Assembly (NCBI GenBank): GCA_937989585.1
Contig: CALKRW010000039.1
Location: 1 to 40,616 of the forward strand
DNA: 40,616 nt
DNA from: an uncultured Porphyromonadaceae bacterium
Lineage (GTDB): Bacteria; Bacteroidota; Bacteroidia; Bacteroidales; Muribaculaceae
Reading direction: 5' to 3'
Below the pieces are notes generated by a model. The model was not told the DNA's origin. It worked only from the letters and a program-made list of their open reading frames with translations, and did no database searches. This document shows, piece after piece, positions 34,926 through 40,616 of this stretch. Made by a program: the position numbers and the translations under genes. The stretch's first letter is position 1. Each line of letters opens with the position of its first letter.

Positions 34926-36724
34926 GTAGCGTGTGAGGGCGAGGGCGGTGATGAAGTCGGCGAAGTCGGGATGGTTGGTTACCATTGACTCGAGGACCTG
35001 GCTTTCGTTCCATGTCTGCGGGGAGGCGGGACCGTCGTTGGCGCGGACATGGAAGGTGATCATGTCGTTGGAGAGGGCTTCGCTGATGTGGGTGAGAATC
35101 TCGTCCATGCGGTTGTTCAGTTCGTCAACCTGTATGTCGTTGTCGACGATGACCTGATAGGTTGCCTGCTCGACTTTCTGATCCTCAGGAATGTCGGAGG
35201 CGGGACGGCAGGAGCGCATGGTGTTTATGAGAACGTGCTCAGTGGGATGTGTGTCTATAAAGGTCTGCCACGCCTTCATGAGGTCCTGGAATGTGAATGG
35301 ATTTTTCCGCGTCTTGCGCTGCAAGGTGCGGGTCTCCTGCTTGCTGTCGTTGGGAACGGAGTGGATGGAAAGCGAGGGCATGCGCAGGCTGGTGCGCAGG
35401 GTGACGGGTCTACCGGGCACGGTAGCGGAAGGAGAGAGTGCTGTGTGTGCGTAGGCAGGGCGCGATGGCTCGGCGGACTTGAGTGGAGGATTGGGCGCGG
35501 AATATGTGGCCGCTGGCCGATGTGGCGCGGCCTGGACCTGCGGGGACTGCTGTTGAGTAGCCGGAGGAGGTGTGGTCTGGAATGCGGCGATGGGTTTCAG
35601 TTGCCCCTCGGCGTCATCGCCGTGGTCGAGGGGCTGAGTAGTTGGCAGAGTTTGATGAGCGTGAGTTCGATCAAAAACTGTTTGTTTGATGCCGTGCGGT
35701 AGTTGAGGTCGGCGTCGTTGAGCAGCGACATGGCCCTGTAGAAGAACTGTGGCGGGAGTTTGGCGCCACGCTCGGCCATTGAGGCACGGACATCGTCGGA
35801 GGCCTCAAGAAGTCCTATCGTGGCGGGGTCACGCGCAACCATAAGGTCACGTATGTACTGGGCGAGTCCGTTGATGAAGAAGAGCGAGTCGAAGCCTTTG
35901 TCGCGGATCTCCTGATAGGTGACGAGGGCCTTGGTGACGTCCTCGGCGGCGAATGCGTCGATAAGAGCGTCGAAGTAGGAGTTGTCGAGGACGTTGAGGT
36001 TCTCGATGGTCGAGGCGTAGGTGATGTTTCCGCGGGATGAGGCGGCGACCTGGTCGAAGATGGAAAGGGCGTCGCGCATGGCGCCGTCGGCATGGCGGGC
36101 GATAACGCCGAGGGCGGAGTCCTCGGCCGTGATATTCTCGTTCGAGGCCACATAACGCAGATGGTCGACCATGTCGGAAATGGTTATGCGGTTGAAGTCG
36201 AATATCTGGCAGCGCGAGAGGATGGTCGGGATAATCTTGTGCTTCTCGGTTGTGGCGAGGATGAAGATGACGTAGGACGGCGGTTCCTCGAGGGTTTTGA
36301 GGAAGGCGTTGAAGGCCGCGGAGGAGAGCATGTGCACCTCGTCGATGATGAATACGCGGTAGCGGCCGTCGGTGGGCTGGACCTGGACCTGCTCGATGAG
36401 GGAGCGCATGTCCTCGATGCCGTTGTGTGACGCGGCGTCGAGTTCGATGATGTTCATCGAGCGGTTCTCGTTGAAGTTCCGGCATGAGTCGCACTGGTTG
36501 CACGCCTCGCCGTCGGGAGTGCGGTTGAGACAGTTGATTGTCTTGGCGAAGATGCGCGCGCACGAAGTCTTGCCGACGCCCCGCGAGCCGCAGAAGAGGT
36601 ATGCGTGGGCGAGGCGGTCCTGGGCTATAGAGTTCTTGAGGGTCGCTGTCAGTGCTTTCTGTCCGACGACAGAGGAGAAAGTCGATGGGCGGTATTTACG
36701 CGCCGAAACTATGTACTGGTCCAA
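34923..36724 (-). CDS. dnaX: DNA polymerase III gamma/tau subunit; frame changes by -1 at about 35630
   Basis: Clamp-loader ATPase of the replisome. The start is a TTG at 36724 (MDQYIVSARKYRP); no in-frame ATG precedes it before a stop. Zero frame: Walker A GSRGVGKTSCARIF, zinc-site cysteines (CLNRTPDGEACNQCDSC), Walker B IIDEVHML, sensor segment LATTEKHKI, arginine-finger SRCQ, then domain III. Zero frame ends at 35597 with 375 residues. The rest of tau (Pro/Gln-rich linker, then a C-terminal domain around DLMKAWQTF and EVLINTM-like helices) lies in the -1 frame, open down to 34923. Slipping at AGC-CCC-TCG (35635-35627) gives LLSP|LDHGDD and a 600-residue product. See findings. Confidence 0.88.
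35604..35633 (-). promoter_or_regulatory. Hairpin at the dnaX frame-change site
   Basis: On the coding strand, CCCCTC (35633-35628) pairs with GAGGGG (35609-35604). Inside, GGCG-ATGA-CGCC forms a capped stem. The slippery C-run is part of the outer stem, and the zero-frame TGA follows at 35599-35597. Confidence 0.6.
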
Positions 36725-36803
36725 TTTAGTATATTTATATAAGAGTGGAGAGGAGAGGTAAATTGTAATAAAGGCCGGAGAATACTGAATCGGGAATTAC
36801 GGT

Positions 36804-38000
36804 TCAGAGTTCGAGGTCGCCGTTGATTTCCTCGTGCCAGGGGAGACCCTGTACGGCGAGTTGGCTTAGGAATGGATCGGGATCGAATTCCTCGACGTTG
36901 TGGACGCCGGGTTTCACCCACTTGCCGGTGAGGAACATCATGGCGCCGGTCATGGCGGGAACGCCGGTGGTGTACGAGACGGCCTGTGTGCCTGTCTCCT
37001 TGAATGCTTCCTCGTGCGAGCAGTTGTTGTAGATGTAGTAGGTCATGGGTTTGCCTTCCTTGTCGAGACCGGAGATGCGGCAGCCGATGGAGGTGAAGCC
37101 GTGGTAGTTCTGGCCGAGGTCCTGGGGATTGGGCAGGACGGCCTTGAGGAACTGGAGGGGAACGATTTTCTGGCCGTTGTATTCGATTTCGTCGATGCGG
37201 GCCATGCCGATGTTCTGGATTACGCGGAGGTGTGTGAGGTATTCCTGGCCGAAGGTCATCCAGAAGCGTGCGCGCTTGATGGTGGGGAAGTTGAGGACGA
37301 GGCTCTCGAGTTCCTCATGATAGAGGAGGTAGGAGTCGCGCGGACCGATGCCGGGGTAGGTGAGTGAGCGGTGGAACTCGAGGGGTTCGGTTACGACCCA
37401 CTTGCCTTCCTCGTAGTAGCGTCCGTTTTGGGTTATCTCGCGGATGTTGATCTCGGGGTTGAAGTTGGTGGCGAAGGCCTTGCCGTGGTCACCGGCGTTG
37501 CAGTCGACGATGTCGAGGGTCTCCATGGCGGAGAAATAGTGCTTGGCGGCATAGGCTGTGAAGACGCCGGAGACTCCGGGGTCGAAGCCGCAGCCGAGGA
37601 TGGCTGTCAGGCCGGCCTTCTCGAAGCGCTCGCGGTAGGCCCACTGCCATGAGTACTCGAAGTGGGCGACGTCCTTGGGCTCGTAGTTGGCGGTGTCAAG
37701 GTAGTTCACGCCGCAGACGAGGCAGGCGTCCATGATGGTGAGGTCCTGGTAGGGCAGGGCGACGTTGATGACCATGTCGGGTTTGTGACGGCGGAAGAGG
37801 GCGACGATGTCGTCGACATTGTCGGCGTCGACCGTGTCGGTTGTGACCCATGGCTTGCCGATGGCCTTGGCAACGGCGTCGCATTTGGAACGTGTGCGCG
37901 AGGCGATGACGATTTCGGTGAAGACGTCGTGGTTCTGGGCACATTTGTGAGCGACGACGGTACCGACGCCGCCGCAACCGATGATAACTACTTTTGACAT
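36804..38000 (-). CDS. Saccharopine-dehydrogenase-like, probable carboxynorspermidine dehydrogenase
   Basis: A 398-residue cytoplasmic oxidoreductase. The N-terminal Rossmann motif is VVIIGCGGVGTVVAH with SRTRSKCDAVA after it. Mid-protein segments GVNYLDTANYEP, GCGFDPGVSGVF and DCNAGDHGKAFATNFNPE are typical of the carboxynorspermidine synthase/dehydrogenase (Lys1-like) family. That enzyme reductively couples aspartate semialdehyde with a diamine in the alternative spermidine route of gut Bacteroidetes. The decarboxylase partner nspC is not in the window. It lies 72 nt after the sigma-54 activator and 79 nt before dnaX. Confidence 0.85.
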   Translation of the reverse strand: MSKVVIIGCGGVGTVVAHKCAQNHDVFTEIVIASRTRSKCDAVAKAIGKPWVTTDTVDADNVDDIVALFRRHKPDMVINVALPYQDLTIMDACLVCGVNYLDTANYEPKDVAHFEYSWQWAYRERFEKAGLTAILGCGFDPGVSGVFTAYAAKHYFSAMETLDIVDCNAGDHGKAFATNFNPEINIREITQNGRYYEEGKWVVTEPLEFHRSLTYPGIGPRDSYLLYHEELESLVLNFPTIKRARFWMTFGQEYLTHLRVIQNIGMARIDEIEYNGQKIVPLQFLKAVLPNPQDLGQNYHGFTSIGCRISGLDKEGKPMTYYIYNNCSHEEAFKETGTQAVSYTTGVPAMTGAMMFLTGKWVKPGVHNVEEFDPDPFLSQLAVQGLPWHEEINGDLEL

Positions 38001-38072
38001 TTCGGGTTCAGTATTTTTGTGGTGTTAATATTATCGTTTGTGGTATCATTTCGGGACTTGACCGGACCGGGG

Positions 38073-39371
<1,299 letters not shown>

Positions 39372-39396
39372 TGGCGTGGGTTGTTGGAGAGAGTAA

Positions 39397-40263
39397 TTAC
39401 TTGCGGTCGCGGAGGGCGTAGGTGCGCGACTTGAGGAACTCGCCGAGTTCGTCGGTCGAGCCGGAGTGGGCGCGCTGTTCCTCGACGGATATGGGGTCGC
39501 CTACGGAGACGTGGAGGGTCTTGTGGGTCTTGCGCCAGACCTCGGAGGGCAGTCGCAGGGTGCGCAACTGCCAGCAGACGATGCCGAGGAAGTTGAAGAA
39601 CCAGGAGTTCGAGCCGTGGAAGTAGATGGGTATTACCGGGACCTTGAGTTTCTGGATGAGGCGGATGACCGAGTCCTGCCACTTGCGGTCGACGAGGTGT
39701 CCGCGCCAGTTGACCTTGGAGACGGCGCCGGCGGGGAAGAAACCGAGGGGATGGCCCGCGCGGACATGCTCGATGCACTGCTTGATGCCAATCATCGAGA
39801 CGGCCTTCTTGGCGGGGTCGTCGGAGGCGAGGGCGTCAACCTTGATGAAGTTGGGGTTCATCGCGGTGATGCGGCCGAGAATCATGTTTACCATGACCTT
39901 GTAGTCGGTGCGGTAGCGTGTGACGATGTCGATGAGCATGATGCCGTCGAGTGCGCCGAAGGGATGGTTGCTGACGGTGATGAAGGCTCCTTCGGGCAGG
40001 TTCTCGAGGACCTCGAGGCCGTCGATGCGCTCGGTGATGTCGAATTCCTTTATAAGGGAGTGGGTGAACTCGGGGCCGGGGGTGTCGAAGTATTTGGAGT
40101 GGACGGCGTTGACCTTGTCGACCGAGAGCCAGTGGAGCAGGCGGTTGACGAGTTTCTCGTGACCTTTTAGGCGGGGAACCATGGCGATCACGTCCCCGGA
40201 ATCGAGGACGGTACGTTTGACTGGTGCCTTTGCGGAGTCTTTATTTTCGGTATTGTCAGACAT
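39397..40263 (-). CDS. PlsC-like lysophospholipid/glycine-lipid acyltransferase
   Basis: A 288-residue protein from the ATG at 40263 (MSDNTENKDS); the longer frame runs into the tRNA region and is rejected. Acyltransferase block I is SNHPFGALDG (His100, Asp106), the His-X5-Asp variant of the hemolysin-like/OlsA group. Block III is LGFFPAGAVS, where many relatives have a Glu at the second Ala, and block IV is VPVIPIYFHGSNS. It probably transfers an acyl chain to a lyso-lipid or an N-acyl amino acid at the inner membrane. A glsA-like role is possible, but no glsB-like partner is present. It begins just after the tRNA-Asn terminator. Confidence 0.85.
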   Translation of the reverse strand: MSDNTENKDSAKAPVKRTVLDSGDVIAMVPRLKGHEKLVNRLLHWLSVDKVNAVHSKYFDTPGPEFTHSLIKEFDITERIDGLEVLENLPEGAFITVSNHPFGALDGIMLIDIVTRYRTDYKVMVNMILGRITAMNPNFIKVDALASDDPAKKAVSMIGIKQCIEHVRAGHPLGFFPAGAVSKVNWRGHLVDRKWQDSVIRLIQKLKVPVIPIYFHGSNSWFFNFLGIVCWQLRTLRLPSEVWRKTHKTLHVSVGDPISVEEQRAHSGSTDELGEFLKSRTYALRDRK

Positions 40264-40276
40264 AAGATTCTTAATG

Positions 40277-40310
40277 AAAAAAAGCCCCGAAGCGCGTTGA
40301 CTTCGGAGCT
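40277..40310 (-). terminator. Terminator of the tRNA-Asn array
   Basis: On the minus strand, AGCTCCGAAG pairs with CTTCGGGGCT (10 bp, one G-U), followed by seven Ts (40283-40277). Confidence 0.9.
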
Positions 40311-40314
40311 TGGG

Positions 40315-40388
40315 CGCTTCAAGATGGACTCGAACCAACGACCCTCTGATTAACAGTCAGATGCTCTAACCGACTGAGCTATTGAAGC
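40315..40388 (-). tRNA. tRNA-Asn (anticodon GUU), copy 1
   Basis: A 74-nt tRNA with acceptor GCTTCAA/TTGAAGC, discriminator G, anticodon loop CTGTTAA and T-loop GTTCGAGTCC. No CCA is encoded (forward GGG at 40312-40314). Confidence 0.95.
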
Positions 40389-40438
40389 ATTCAGAAATGT
40401 GATAATTTTTTTCGGGAGACAAAGTCTCGGGAGATAAG

Positions 40439-40512
40439 CGCTTCAAGATGGACTCGAACCAACGACCCTCTGATTAACAGTCAGATGCTCTAACCGACTG
40501 AGCTATTGAAGC
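40439..40512 (-). tRNA. tRNA-Asn (anticodon GUU), copy 2
   Basis: Identical to copy 1 over all 74 nt, with the same 50-nt spacer. CCA is not encoded. Confidence 0.95.
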
Positions 40513-40562
40513 ATTCAGAAATGTGATAATTTTTTTCGGGAGACAAAGTCTCGGGAGATAAG

Positions 40563-40616
40563 CGCTTCAAGATGGACTCGAACCAACGACCCTCTGATTA
40601 ACAGTCAGATGCTCTA
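40563..40616 (-). tRNA. tRNA-Asn (anticodon GUU), copy 3, cut by the window edge
   Basis: The visible 54 nt are identical to copies 1 and 2. The 5' part lies beyond the window. Confidence 0.9.

Larger units (their letters stand above)
40315..40616 (-). repeat. 124-bp tandem repeat carrying tRNA-Asn
   Basis: Units 40315-40438 and 40439-40562 are identical including the spacer, and a third begins at 40563. Each spacer holds a GAGAC-AAA-GTCTC hairpin. Confidence 0.9.

Noticed and set aside
34923..35420. Separate 165-codon gene downstream of dnaX
   Set aside because: The same frame is open without a stop back past the dnaX zero-frame stop, and its content is the tau C-terminal domain, so it is part of dnaX.
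40264..40338. Longer N-terminus for the acyltransferase
   Set aside because: It would be translated from the tRNA-Asn terminator and acceptor stem; the ATG at 40263 is the natural start.

Overview
The window reads as chromosomal DNA of a Bacteroidales bacterium, probably a gut member of the Muribaculaceae or a close relative (genus-level placement is inference). The evidence is a SusC/SusD outer-membrane uptake pair, lipoproteins with acidic residues after the lipobox cysteine, a type IX secretion-style C-terminal domain, a fused SecDF, a stand-alone sigma-54 activator, and many promoters of the Bacteroidetes form TTTG-N19-21-TAnnTTTG. Most genes are GC-rich. A few (113-667, 1123-1728, 23963-24529) are clearly AT-rich and look acquired.

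Layout: 1-2160 is a decayed accessory stretch with two short AT-rich orphan genes and fragments of at least two other genes. It abuts tRNA-Ser(UGA) at 2296-2383, and a tRNA-3'-end-like element lies between them, which suggests an old integration site. 3030-13752 (minus strand) is a SusC-SusD-lipoprotein-PKD/propeller lipoprotein operon followed, after a strong terminator, by a secreted GHL10-type glycoside hydrolase. This resembles a polysaccharide utilisation locus without a regulator. trmD (14326-15000) follows on the plus strand.

15236-19050 holds a compact phage-head-like set: a disordered small protein, a major-capsid-like protein, a connector-like protein and a portal-like protein. There is no terminase, protease, tail, integrase or lysis gene. 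The set has its own promoter and host-like base composition, and is the best candidate for an undescribed or domesticated system. A small DUF4190-like membrane protein and a large outer-membrane beta-barrel receptor follow.

22396-26566 holds a small membrane protein, a ComF-like phosphoribosyltransferase, an orphan lipoprotein, the SRP RNA gene (ffs, 24793-24888), a glutaminyl-cyclase-like M28 peptidase and SufE. 26721-34700 holds a 1001-residue periplasmic TPR protein, a plugless outer-membrane barrel and the SecDF translocase. The TPR and barrel genes look co-transcribed and probably form an envelope complex.

34923-40263 (minus strand) holds dnaX, a carboxynorspermidine-dehydrogenase-like enzyme, a sigma-54 activator and a PlsC-like acyltransferase. 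dnaX is split by a -1 frame change at a C-run that sits inside a hairpin: either programmed frameshifting that makes gamma and tau, or an indel. At least three tandem identical tRNA-Asn(GUU) genes with a 124-bp period run off the right edge.
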